From the NCBI RefSeq assembly GCF_003945595.2, contig NW_024104665.1:339651-403650 (forward strand): a stretch of 64,000 nt of DNA. Reading direction: 5' to 3'. The stretch comes from Pipra filicauda (taxonomy: Eukaryota > Chordata > Aves > Passeriformes > Pipridae). Within the stretch, counting starts at the first letter, position 1; each line of letters starts with the position of its first letter. The notes below the pieces were generated by a model. The model was not told the origin of the DNA, searched no databases, and saw nothing but the letters and a program-made list of their open reading frames with translations. Made by a program: the position numbers and the translations under genes. Shown piece by piece: positions 23,836 through 36,641 of the stretch.

Positions 23836-26800
23836 TACAGAAGACAATAGGCAGCGAAACATCAATAAGATGGTAGTTATAAAAGAAAACACTCCCAGTT
23901 CCATCACACACCACAGAAGCCAAAACCTGTAGAATTTTTCAAATTGAGTAAATAACAGATCAAACCACAGTCACGCAATTGAACTGCCTAAATTCACATG
24001 AATTTCAGAACAAGGCATCCACTCCAAATAAGTCGCTGCATGAAAGTTGGGGTGGGTGTGGGCTGCAAAACCAGCCAGAGCCAGTTTCAGAACTGAGTTA
24101 ATGGCGAGGGATGACAAAAGACTGTACAAGAGCAGATGCTGAAGGAAGCAGACTCATTAAAAGGCTGTAAAGTTATTATAGCACTGCACTGATCTAACCA
24201 ATCTCAGTAGGCTGCATGGCTGTGTTTCAAAAAGGAATTGGATCCTATGGTTTGTCCAATTTCAAGTTTTTCAGCTATTCCTTTAAGCAAAACATCTACG
24301 TGCTTTTATAGATTAATTACCAGTTAGCCTGAAAAAAAGAAGACTGGATAAGCTGGCAGATGCAAAAAAATCCAAAAGAAAACACCCCTCCATGTTCAAC
24401 TAGCTTCTTCAGGACAGAGTACCTGTACATACTGACAAGCAACAGCATGAAGCAGATGCTCATGTGCTGGGGTACCAACTCCTCTTGCGTCCCTCCCGCC
24501 CTCTGGGATGGTAACACTTCAGCTAAAGCAAGCTTAACCACCAGTCTTAGCAGCCTAAACTGTGTTTTGTAACACTTAAGGCATGCTTGCTCCAGAAATG
24601 TGTCATTGCTGTGTGTTCTCCCAACACTGCAGACATGTTTCAAATCGTGCCTTACCACCTCTCAGTCACATAAGCTGAGACTTTCTCAAGTTGCTATCTT
24701 TCTGCTATTAGAATATATGCTTCATTCTTAACTGCAGATAAGATAAATTCAAAATCAAGTTGTCCCTTCCCTTCTTTTGCTTCAGTGTTCCCCTCCCATT
24801 AGCTTCAACAGAAACAAACCAGGGTTCATCTTATTCAATTTTCAGCCTTTTTTATGAGAATGTCTTTATTGACCTGTTTTGTTATTCAGAACTGTCAGAT
24901 CTCCTGCCAAGCTATTCCTAAATGAAGACAGCCATCATTCACATCATCTTGCTCTCTGATTTCCTTTAGGATAGATGCAGGAATAAAAAGCAGTTCCTTC
25001 TCCTCTCCATTCTGCTAAACACCAGTGCTACCAGCAGCCTCTGTCACACAGGCTGACCACAACCCAGCCTTTTAAGGGACAGCACAGACAGTCGTGGTTT
25101 TCAGCTGGGCACTACACCACTATGAACCCACATTGAAGAGCAGCTTTAAAAACAGGGAGAGCACCATCTAAGAACACCTAAGCACTACCTAAGAATGGAC
25201 ACACCTGCATTGCTTAAACCCACCTCTCAGGTGTGAGGCTGGCACTACCCCTGTATCTTCAGATGAGAGTAGTGCTGGAAGGCTGAAAAGCATAGAACTG
25301 GGAGAGGAAGGGTGGCATATTTCAAAGACCCCCATGCTCTTGCACGCTGTTTAGTTATCAGGTTTGTCCTTATAACTTTTCATGTAGCCAGAGTTCAAGC
25401 CCCAGCTCTATTTCTTTTTTTTGGCATAGAAAATAAGCCTGTGAAAAAAAGCAGCACAGTGCTCAAACAGAATGAATAATTTCGAATGCCAAAGAAGGTG
25501 GTTGGGTGAACCAGCAGAGAGGAAAAGGGAAGGAGAGGTGAGATGATAACTCAAAGATCTACCTTTTTTTTTAAAAGTATCTACAGAAACCCCAAAGACA
25601 TCTGATATAGCAATAAGGAGAAGCAGAGACTGAAAATAAGAGTCAAAAGGTATCAGGACCATGGCTATTTTAGTTAGAATAAACTAGTAGCAATATGGAT
25701 TTCAAGGACCAATAATTTTCTATAGCTGTCTCAAGGACAAATGCTTACAGGGATGAAAACCTTTTCATCCAAATCCTGGATAAACTCTTCTATGGTTTCT
25801 ACTGCATTTCAATTTCAGCTGGTTTTCGATGGCAGAGATCTCGAACCCATGCCCATATCTGTCTACAAACCCCAAGGTTAGCACTTTTAGGCAAAACCAG
25901 CACCAAAAAAACCCCTTCACTTCAGTATACAAGAAAGTACGCAAATAAAGGCATTACAAAAGTGAACACGACTGAAAAGAAGCAAAACATTTAGCAGATT
26001 GATTTTTATAGCAAGCATACTAAGAAAGCTATACATGCTTAAAATGGAAGGGAAAAACAGATTAGCTGCTTTTTAATATTAATGCTGGTAATTCTTCAAC
26101 AGTTGCACAAATCCTTCAAAAATTATCATTCCCTTTGCAGCTGAGCTTCTTCTGCAGTGCAGTTGGAAAGGCTGTTGAGTCTCATGTGGCTGCTCATTTA
26201 AGCTGTTCCCATTTCCACTCTTAAGAGTGACTAGAATGTCCTAATTCAGTTTAATAAAGAACACATTGGACTTGGGGGAGGGGAGAACAACGATGGCATT
26301 GGGAGAGGAACCGAGCAATTTCTCTACTTCAATGAAGTTTAAAAAAAGGCAACAACAACAACAAAAAAAACCAACAGCAAAACCAACAGTTGATCATCTC
26401 AGGAAAGTCTCTAGAAAAGGGGGAGGAGAAAGGAAGACAAACAAGAAGAAACATTTTTCTCTCTTTTTGATCTAAGTTTTAAGTAGAAAATGCATTCTGA
26501 GGCAGTGGTAATTTAATGAAAACCTTTTTTTCCTCCAAACTAACAGAATTCTGGTTATTCAAGAAGAGGAGGCTGATTTCTAAATAAAGCCATTAACTGA
26601 ATTTAGTTTAAGGGAGATACAATTTCATGAGTCCCAAAGAAACGAAGAACGTTGTTTCAACAAATCTGATTATCTTTGCTGTCAGTGAATTGGTGTTACA
26701 GTTTCAAGGTACTCTGAAGGCTTTGGAGAACTGCAACTGAAGCAGGTATCACATTACTTCATAAAAAATGGCACATGTAAAATTATGTGATCTCCTCACA

Positions 26801-28877
26801 ATACTGATTAAAAATAAAAATAAAAGACAAGCCTTGGCTAAGGCCAGAAGGGGACTTGAATTGCATATTCCATGACTAACTGACTAAAAGCATACCGAAG
26901 ACAGCACTAATTAAAGTGATAAACACAGTAGTTTATTTTTTTTAATATTCACCAATACATTACTGCATATTTGATCAAGGCTGAAGCTGTCTGTGAAACT
27001 TTATGTGAAATTTCTTCAGCCAGCCTGGGTTTACTGACTGATTAGATGACATAAATCATAGTCCCTTCTGCTCAGGGCAATACTCTCAAATGCTTCCTGG
27101 AAAAGAGACATGTCCTATTAGCAAAATTGCCCTCAACTTCATATTTTAGTTTCCTTCTATTACTGAACTGAGTGACTTGTTACTCCCCAGCAAGATCCTA
27201 GTTCTGCAGACATGAGAAGCCAAGGGTATGAAGATCTTAGGACAGAGAGGTTAGATCTTGTTCACTTATGGTATATGCCACATTACAATCTCTGGTCCCT
27301 GCTGTTGATATGTGGGAGGGAGAGCGATTTTCAAGCCTTTTCACTCAAACATCAATGCATCAGCTATTGCTGTTACCACAGCCAGGATAAGCACATACAA
27401 TTTTAGTTCAAGGTGAGCATCCTTGTAACACACTTAACCGGTTTCTTCCTGACCTCTGCAGTGTTTAAGCTCTGTAGGGTGTAATGTGATTTCTTTTTTT
27501 CTGTAACTGTAAATGCTCTGAAACAGTCAAAGAACATATGCTAGGATTTACAAAAACAGGCAAGGAGGAAACATCCTGAGACAGATAAATAACTAAAAAA
27601 AACAAGCAGAAGTAGTAGTATGTGGAAAATGGCATATGTCTAAGCTCTCAGTGGGGAGGGAACAGCTATTTTGAGCCTGGTGTATCCCCTAAAAGAGTTT
27701 TCAGAAATGCAGCTGCAGGACTCTCTGAAAAGTCCATCCCTCTAAACTACAGCATGTTGGTATCTAGCAACGGAACCAGGTCAAATGGTTATGCAGAATT
27801 GACCACCATGGCCTCTGCTTTTATTTTTTTTCAAATTAAGGTAATGTCCTTTTGCTTGTATGAGACAACACAGCCAAAGTAGTCCTTTAAGAAAGATATA
27901 AATGTGTGTGTATCTCCTGTGTCATACATACTGTGAAATAATATTTTACAAGATACACAGCCAATACACAACTAATCATATTTGAGAAGCCCATCAATAA
28001 AGTCAGAGACTCAGAAGCCCAAATTCTGGAAAACAGTCAAAAAGCATTGAATCTATTAAACAAGCCAGCCTTAGAGAAACTGGACATATGCTGTGACATT
28101 ACCTGATTTTTGAGCATTTGTGAGATTCTTGTATCTTCTTGTGCTCTCTTTGCCATAACATTTTATGCTGCTGTCATTCTGTGATCTCAGAGTGATGTAT
28201 CTAAAAAAAGTAAAAGAATGCAAATTAGTTTTTCCCCACAGGTGACTATCTTCCGTCACCACCTTGGCCCAAAGCACGAGCAGACCTGGGGCCATGAGCT
28301 TCCTATTGTAACACAACAAAATACTAACTTCTACTCAAAAGAGTATCTCCAGGTTACTCTCTAAGTCACTATTGCAGAGGACATCCAGCAGCATGCAACT
28401 CCTTTAAAGAACCACCAAGAATCCCTTTCCCATACTGACAGTGAAAGACTGCTTCATTGTCAAATCTCTGGCATTGATACATCCACAGTCCTTCAAATTA
28501 AAGACTGAAATACAAGTAAATGAATCTTTACTTTTTACTCAGCTTGGCACCTAGTGCAAAATGAGGAATGGGCTTTGTTGATGCAATAAATAAAACATCT
28601 TGCCTCTACTGCAGACACCATAAAGATTTCACAGCATCCCAGGCTGCTTTGACAGAACCCAGTGGCTTCTCTTATGGAGAGGAGATTTGCTGGCCCAGAG
28701 TTTGCAACCTACATGATGAGTATCACACAAACAAGAGAAGATATAGAAATCAGGAAGGGAGGGATTAATGACAGTCAAAGATGTGGGAGATAACAATCAG
28801 GCTGTCACCCAGCGCAGAAGAGATATCTAGACAAGGCATCTTAAATTATTTAAATGAAAACAACATATTTGTTTTTC

Positions 28878-29721
28878 TAAATGCTGCTGCCTAGATGGCT
28901 TTTAGGAAAGGCCCTCAGCATCTGAGGGCATTAAGAAGGCTGGCTGACATCACTGTGAGGCCACTCTACATAACCTTAGAGAAGTCATGGAGATTGGGGG
29001 ACATCCCAGAAGGCTGGAAGGTGGCTAATGTCACTCCCATCTACAAGGACGGCTTAAAGGAGGATCCGAAAAATTACAGGCCCATCAGCCATACTTCAGT
29101 CCTTAGGAAAGTTACAGAACGAATCCTGCAGGGGGTTATCACAAATCAAATGAAACATGTGACTGGGAAAAGCCAGCATGGATTCACCAAGGGCAAATTG
29201 TGCTTGAGAAACTTGATTGCCTTCTACAACAAAGCTGTTGATGTGGGGCAAACAGTAGACGCTGTCTACCTGGATTTCTCCAACACTTTTATATAGTTTC
29301 CCACAGCCTCCTTCTAGAGAAACTGCTGTGTTACAGTCTGGACAAGTGGTCCATGTGGTAAGCTGGAAACTGGCTCACAGGTGGCCCCAGAGAATGGTGG
29401 TAAATAGCTCCTTTTCCAAATGGCAACCTGGCACAAGTGAGGTCCCCCAGGGACCAACACTGAGCCCATCACTGTTTAATACCTTCGTAAGTGATCTGGA
29501 AGATGGCATAAGTGTACCCTGATAAAGTTTTCTGATGATACCAAGCTAAGCAGGGAAGCACACGCGCTGGAAGGGAGAGCCACCCTGCAGGAAGACCTGG
29601 GTAGGCTGGAAGAGTGGGCTAACAAGAACCTTACAGAGTACCACAAAAACATGCAAGGTCTTGTGGATTGTACCAGATGATCCTTGAGGTTCCTTCCAAC
29701 CTGGTATTCTGCGATTCTGTA
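28878..29721 (+). repeat. CR1 fragment with reverse-transcriptase remnants and internal deletion
   Basis: Peptides such as LEKSWRLGDIPEGWKVANVT, NYRPISHTSVLRK, SQHGFTKGKLCLRNLIAFYN and VDAVYLDFSNTF are CR1 reverse-transcriptase motifs. Later text (SEVPQGPTLSPSLFNTFVSD) is the next conserved block after a frame break. It then jumps to the 3' end CCTTCCAACCTGGTATTCTG, so most of the ORF2 C-terminal part is deleted. Confidence 0.93.
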
Positions 29722-30754
29722 AAACAAGCCTGGAAGCTTAGGGTGCAATTCACAGCTCCATGATATCAATGGAAAACTCTTCATTCACACTGAGCCCTGA
29801 TGGTTTTGGAAAATCATTCCAGGCTTAAGAAGAAAAATGTAGGAGTGATCACAGATAACCTCAGTGAGGTCCGTCAGCATTTACTTCCTCTCACCTTCAT
29901 GCTAGATTCACTTGCTTAAATTATTCTTTTAAAATCTCTGATAGTAAGTCCCAAGCACTGTGACACTACTACATACAGCAAGAAGCTGCCCCCCAAGTCT
30001 AGCACAGAACAAGTGCCCTCCCTTAGTCAACCAGCAACACAAATCCAAGCAGTTCCCCTGTCCTGCCCAATGCCAGCCTCTGCTTTCCCCTTCACCTTGG
30101 CCCAAGCCCACAGAAAACAGACAGGTCCACCGCAAAATCCAGACACCAACCCATCAAAACAAGCACCATGAGAGACAGCAAAGTCCCTTACAAAGCCTGA
30201 CCTGCCTAAAACATACTTCTTCAACAGAAAACCTGAGCTGATGGCAAATGCTGGTAGCATCGCCCAGGGATATATGGAGTTTCTTGGATCTAAGCAAGTT
30301 TTTGCTTAAAACATTATCACATTGAGCCCCAGTAACTAAAATCTGTGCACAGCCACATCCTGCTGCAAACATGAGCTGAAATGCTACAAACGTCCCCAAA
30401 CACAAACCTGCTTGCATCCCACCAGCTTACAACTTTTCTAAGCAAATCCATGAATTTACCTCTTTGTCAAAATAAGACAAGTTTTAATAAATCCTCACAT
30501 ACACAGTGCCATACCTGACTTGGTTTTTATACTGGTAATTAACACCTCCAGGTCTGTAACAGGCATACTAAATGTTCTAGACAACAGACAAATGTGTACC
30601 ATTTCTGTTTGTAACAGGAAATACTCAGACACACACAGAAAACCCGAGGTTAACACCAGTGGAGCCAAGCGACAAAATGTTGGGGGTTTTTTGTCCCAGT
30701 TTAACATAACTGTTTAGAACTTGCCAATATGTTTAAATTTAATCTTAAAAAAGT

Positions 30755-31480
30755 AACTGCTATATCCTGGGATGGGGCAACCCAGGATGTATGTACAGAC
30801 TGGGGAATGAGATGCTGGAAAGCAGTGCCACAGAAAGGGACCTGGGGGTCCTGGCTGATGGCAAGTTGAATGTGAGTCAGCAGTGCCCCGGCAGCCAGGA
30901 GGGCCAACTGTGTCCTGGGGGGCATCAGGCAAAGCATCAGCAGCTGGTCGAGGGAGGGGATTGTCTTGCTCTGCTCTGCACTGGGGCAGCCTCACCTTGA
31001 ATGTGTGAGTTTTGGGCACAGCAGTATAAGAAGGATATTAAGCTGTTAAGAGAGTGTCCAAAGGAGAGCAACGAAGATGGTGAAGAGCCTTGAGGGGAAG
31101 CCCTACGAGGAGCAGCTGAGGTCACTTGGTCTGTTCAGCCTGGAGGAGACTGAGAGGAGACCTCACTTACAACTTCCTTGTGAGGGGAAGAGGAGGGGCA
31201 GACACTGATCTCTTCTTTGTGGTGACCCGTGATAGAACCGATGCAACGTCCTGAGGTTGTGTCAGGGGGTTTAGACTGGATATTAGATATTCCCTGGAAC
31301 CAGCTCCCCAGGGAAGTGGTCACAGCACCAAGCCTGCCAGAGTTCAATAAGCATTTGAATGATACCCTTGGGCACATGGTGTGATCCTTGGGGACAGTCC
31401 TGCACAGGGCCAGGAGTTGGACTTCATCATCCTTGTGGGTCCCTTCCAATTCAGAATATTCTGTGTTATTCTGTGTGATC
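30755..31480 (+). repeat. CR1 3' copy, relatively well preserved
   Basis: Starts near ATCCTGGGATGGGGCAACCC and contains GGACCTGGGGGTCCTGGCTG, CCAAAGGAGAGCAACGAAGA, GGTCTGTTCAGCCTGGAGGA and ends GGGTCCCTTCCAATTCAGAA with ATTCTGTG repeats. It closely follows a common avian CR1 subfamily, but several internal bases are missing. Antisense to TRERF1. Confidence 0.93.
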
Positions 31481-32539
31481 ATGAGCCATGAACAATTATC
31501 CATCTGCTCTGAACAACAAATGCTCGTATTAAGCCTAAAAATGCCAAAATATTCTGCAGACAAACCATCTCTGGTAGCTTCCTGCAAGAGGCCAGGCCGA
31601 TGGATGCCAGGAAAAACAACAGGAATGCCCAGGAAAACCCTTTTCTGCCTTTCTTATTTGTTTTTGCTGCTTTTCCCACTATACTACCTTCATTATTAGA
31701 GCTACAATAACACCTATATGTAGGTGTACATAAATTATCAGATATGTGCAAAGCTCTCATACATAATATCACAGTTTAAAAATAAAACTTCGGGCATTTT
31801 GGAGGCAGAGGTAGTGAACTGATGGCTGATAAATACTGAAAACAGTCCCAACATAATTAATTCAGGACCAAACACTACAAAAGTACATAAAACTCACAAA
31901 TGAGGTTTTAATTCTTTTCATTAAATTTTAATCAGCATCTCATTTTTTGAAGTTTAGATTAAAAAGCAATCTAATTTTATATTCCTTTGCCGTATTCTTC
32001 AGTTTTGCTTCCATCCCAGACGCTAGATTTTGCATACAAGCAAAGCAGAGTAAGGAAAAGCTGAGAAGTGAAGCCTACAGCAACATTTACAAATTAAGAC
32101 CTAAGTCAGAGATCGGCTATCCCATACGCACAATATAAATTTTCAGTCCTCTCTCTTCATTAGGATTGATGACACTGCTGGAAAATAAGGAGCACATAAT
32201 ACCTTTTATGGGAAGGTAAAACACAGATGAATTAACAGAGAGAGAATGCAGCTAAATCAATTTCTCATCTCAAGATAGTAATGGAGGCAATTTCTTGAAC
32301 TTTACTACGCTTGTAACATATTGATCAGCAGAGCTTCACACTGAAAGTTAAACCAGGTATTTTCCCAGGGATAAAATGGAGGATGGCAGTAGAACTAGGC
32401 AACACACCAAAGACAGGGATTTTCTTCAGTCATGTTACACTTCAGAAAAATCGAAGTTTCCACCCACTTGCACGTTACTGCAACACACAAGAAGAAGATT
32501 TCTAGATTAAGGCTGAATTAGTCCTGTATGAGCCTTAAC

Positions 32540-32832
32540 AAAGCAAATTTAGTGATAGGGCAAGGGGGAATGGTTTCAAACTGAAAGAGAAAAGGTTTAG
32601 ATTAGATACTAGGAAGAAATTCTTTACTGTGAGGGTAGTGAGGCACTGGAATGGGTTGCCCAGAGAAGCTGCGGATGCCTTACTCCTGAAAGTATTTAAG
32701 GCCAGGGTGGATGGAGCTCTGAGCAACCTGGTCTAGTGAAAGATGTCCCTTCCCATGGTAGGGGTTGGAACTAGATGATTTTAAGGTCCCTTCCAACCCA
32801 AACCATTCTATGATTCTGTGATTCTATGATTT
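32540..32832 (+). repeat. CR1 3' end
   Basis: Contains TAGGAAGAAATTCTTTACTG, GGTAGTGAGGCACTGGAATG, GAGCAACCTGGTCTAGTG and a tail of ATTCTATGATTCTGTGATTC octamers, the hallmark CR1 3' end. Antisense to TRERF1. Confidence 0.94.
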
Positions 32833-35600
32833 ACTTTCACAGTATGAACTTTTGTATCATTCGACATTAAGAACTTAACCGAAGTGTTAAATTGGGAACT
32901 CAGACTTCCTGTAGATCATCAGAGCATCCAAAATGGAATTCTGGGAAAATATCGAAAAAAAAGAAAAAAAGTAATTTGGGATTTCTCCTCTCCTTCCTAA
33001 TGGTCGTGTGTCTAACCATTCACAAACACCAGCTCATAAACTTGCCATGAAATGAATAAACCTCAGCCTCTTCAAATCACTGAAATTCAAGTTTTCTTTA
33101 CTGTATTTGTCATTTTTTCTATTACAAGAGTGACCAAGAGCATCTTGTTATCTAAATTGGTTGGTCATGATTAAACAGCATTTAACTATTTTTGGAGCAG
33201 GAGAGGGGAAAGTAAACCACCTTAAGATAAGAAACATTAAGAACAACAGAGTACATATATTAAGCAATACCAACAAAGACTAACATCAACTGGTAAAATC
33301 AGCAACAAAATAGTTAACAACACCAGAATTATCATCATCAATCATATACCATTACTTTGGTTCACTTAACACAACTATATCAGAGCACAGTCTCTCTTCA
33401 CATGCTGAAGTCCACTCTTAATAATCAACTTCACGAATTTGTTGCCCTTCCCCGGTCCATGTTCAGCTTCCTGCTTGCACTTTCCTAGAAAAACTCTAGG
33501 ACTTCAAATTCTCTTCTAAGGACAGGATTCTTCATGCATGCATTATTTTCACGTGTTCATTTCTACATCTTTGAATGTTTCAGGAATATTGCATGACATT
33601 TATTTCCAGAGGAAATGTCTTAGACAAATGGTGCATCTTACAGATCAGATGCTAATGCGCAGATAGATTACGAATTCCAAAATCTATTAGTTTTTCAAGT
33701 GTAGGGTTCAAGGCTTCAGACAACACATACTGTATAACATGACATTATGTTTAAAGAGACTTTAGACTTGAGCTACTGGTCAGATGCATCCCAGTCACAC
33801 AAAGCAAATGGGTGCTCACACTAGCAGAGACCACCCGTCACAGCACAGGCACAATCCAGGAGATGCCTGCCTCGAGTGACTGCATCAAGTGACTGCTCTC
33901 TGGCACTGGCCAGAATGTAATCCAGTTCCCTTGGGCAGGGCTTGGCTTATCCCATTCAAGAGAAAATACTCCCATACCTCCTACCATATAATCATGTCTT
34001 GTCCTCTCCTTACTGAATTCAGAAAGCAACCTGGCTGGCAGTACAAGCTTGACAGTCCCAGAGCTGCCTGAAAAGCCATCATCTTTCTCTTCACAGCTTT
34101 CAGGTACTTGTTTCATGCTCATGTCCTGGGAACAACAGCGGACACTCATTCTGCATCTCCCTCATGACATCAATCATTTTTGTGTGCCTCTTTCCAGACT
34201 GAGGACTCCTGGTGGCTCTTTGTCACCCCATACTTTGGATTTTTCTTCTTCTTTATAACATTCTCTGTGCTGAGGGAAGCGGATGGAAGACAGGGAGGAC
34301 CAAAGCTACATATGTTATTGAAGACAGGGGAGCACTACGTATTTACACAGTAGCACGTTCATGCTTTCTGTTTTGTTTTCTGTTCCTTCACTAACAAGTA
34401 CTGATTTGTTTTATCAATCATTATGCTGTCATTTTTACAGGATGACCACAAAGTCTCCTTCCAGAGCAGCTGACATCTGGTGCAGCACTCATCAAGGCAT
34501 ACACCGCATTGTGACCTCCCTCCTCCTCCTGCACACACCGCTTTCGTTTATCTACAAGCAATTTCCCTCCAGCATTTTATCATCCAATCATTCAGTACTA
34601 GTTCTGCAACACATTCAGCTAGCCCTTCTTTTCATTATTCTTAATGCCCCAAGCCCACACTCTTGCAAAATTTCAGTTACTTACTTCAAACTATGAGGTG
34701 ACTAAAACCATTCAAACAAAATCATTGCCAAAAATGACATCAATAAACAACCCTCCTTCCTTGAAAAACCCTCAAACTATTCTTTCCCTTTGCAAAATTA
34801 CTGCAAAACAACCACTCTCCTAAAAGAAATTCCCCAATCACTCAAAAAAAACTTCTTTAAGTGGGTACTCCCCATAATGAGCTTTAGCCTTAGTTGTTCC
34901 AGTTTGGCAGAGTAGGGACCACGTCACAGCAAAACCTTCTGAAGCCTGATGAACTAATGTTTGGACCTCTCATGTCACACTAACATGCCAACTCTGCCCT
35001 GAGAAAATGGAGCAGGAGCTCCACAGCTCAGGAAACAGCACTACCAGACCAAAAAAACCCCCAACTTAAAACAAATAAGCAGACAAACCTCAAAGTCTAA
35101 CAGCTACTTCTTGGCTCCAGATCTTCCCCGCAGAAGGTAGGCGGAAAAAAAAACCAACCCATCCCACCCTTCTGCAGACTGACTCCTATGCAGTGCTAAG
35201 AATATTCTGAAAGACACAAAATGTATAACTTTTCAACTGAATATTCATTTCTGAACTGAAGGGAAACATCTTAAGGGCGAGTGGGTGTAAGGAATGATTC
35301 CTCCTCAGCACTGTCGCGCTATTTATTAAAGGCTGTGAATACCCACAAGAATTCAGCTTTGGCCTTCACACTGTACACTAACAAGCTTAGTTTACTGACA
35401 TTCACAAAGCAGATGAAGCTCTGCTTCAAATGATCCCTTTGAAAGGGACAATTACACCAGATAACTGGAAATTGGATGACCAACAGAACTAATTAAGTTC
35501 TTAAGTTCTGTTTGTATATTTATCCAGATTTTTCTCACCATTCTTACTCAGAAGGGGAATGGGTTGGCTTGGGAGGCCAAGGGAACGAAAGTATGCCTTT

Positions 35601-35610
35601 CCCCCCCCCC
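35601..35610. repeat. C10 homopolymer
   Basis: Ten C bases after GTATGCCTTT. A short simple tract. Confidence 0.8.
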
Positions 35611-36600
35611 GTACATAGTTTTCTCCCCTACATAGTTACAGATCTGTTTGGAACAAAACTTGAGACATGAAATCAATGCAGCCAGTGGTGGAATTCATCT
35701 TATTCTGACAGAAATATTCCATTTTCCCTAGCTTATATTTTAAATTGCTTTCTGATATACCAGGTTATTATTTTTTTTTAGCCTCTTTGGTTCCTTACAT
35801 AATTAAATGCCATGCTATTCAGCTTTTACAATTACTTTTACCATTTTCAGAAGAACATTTCTCAACTTTCTGTGAAGAATTTATTCCCCACAAGTATTAG
35901 CTTCACTGATATTTTTTTTGTTCATTACATTAAAAGCTCTTAGCCATCTCAGTAGAAATCTTTTCCCTTATACAGACTTTCCTATAGGGTAGATAGTATT
36001 TGCCAAGCCTCAGTTTCTTTTCCTACTATTTCATGTAACCAGAATTAGCTCAGAAAAGGTGAAAGGTCAATGCCTTCATCTTCCAATCATGGAAGAAGGG
36101 CTAGGCACAGCCTATGGAGACATTTTTGTTACAAATCCAGATTTTGCATTTAATACTTGCAAAAATAACAGCAATGTTCCCCAAAAGTGCCCTAGCTAAG
36201 CTATGAACATTTTGCCCATTTACCCTACAGGTACAGATAAACAGCCTCTGAAGTAGCCTTCGAGTACTGGCTTCTATGATTTCTCTTAGAAGACCACCAC
36301 AGTTTTGGAGCAAGAATGTTCCCAGCCCCTCAAACTTCACTTTTAAGGTACTGCCCACACCAAATGCAGATCCAGCAGCACAACGCTCCCTCCAGTTTGC
36401 CAACTTACAACAAAGCATACAGAACATCTTTCAAAGTTGCTTTATTGATACAGAAGTGACAAAGTAAAAACCATCTTCTGCAAGAAGCAAGCTCATCCTG
36501 CTTAGCACTTATTTGAGAGAAATATAAAAAAACTCCAAGAGATTAATGTCTCCCTTCCTGGGTAGGCTAAAGATAATTATTTGGCTAGTAAGGGGGGTTA

Positions 36601-36641
36601 TTTGTTTCGGTTTGGTTGTTTGGTTGGTTTGGGGGGGGGGG
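36601..36641. repeat. GGTTT-like repeat followed by G11
   Basis: Imperfect TTTGGTTG units run into eleven G bases. Simple-sequence DNA prone to length change. Confidence 0.8.

Noticed and set aside
28895..29296. 133-codon plus-strand frame with reverse-transcriptase motifs as a candidate gene
   Set aside because: It is the CR1 ORF2 relic, broken by a frame change and an internal deletion, not a functional gene.
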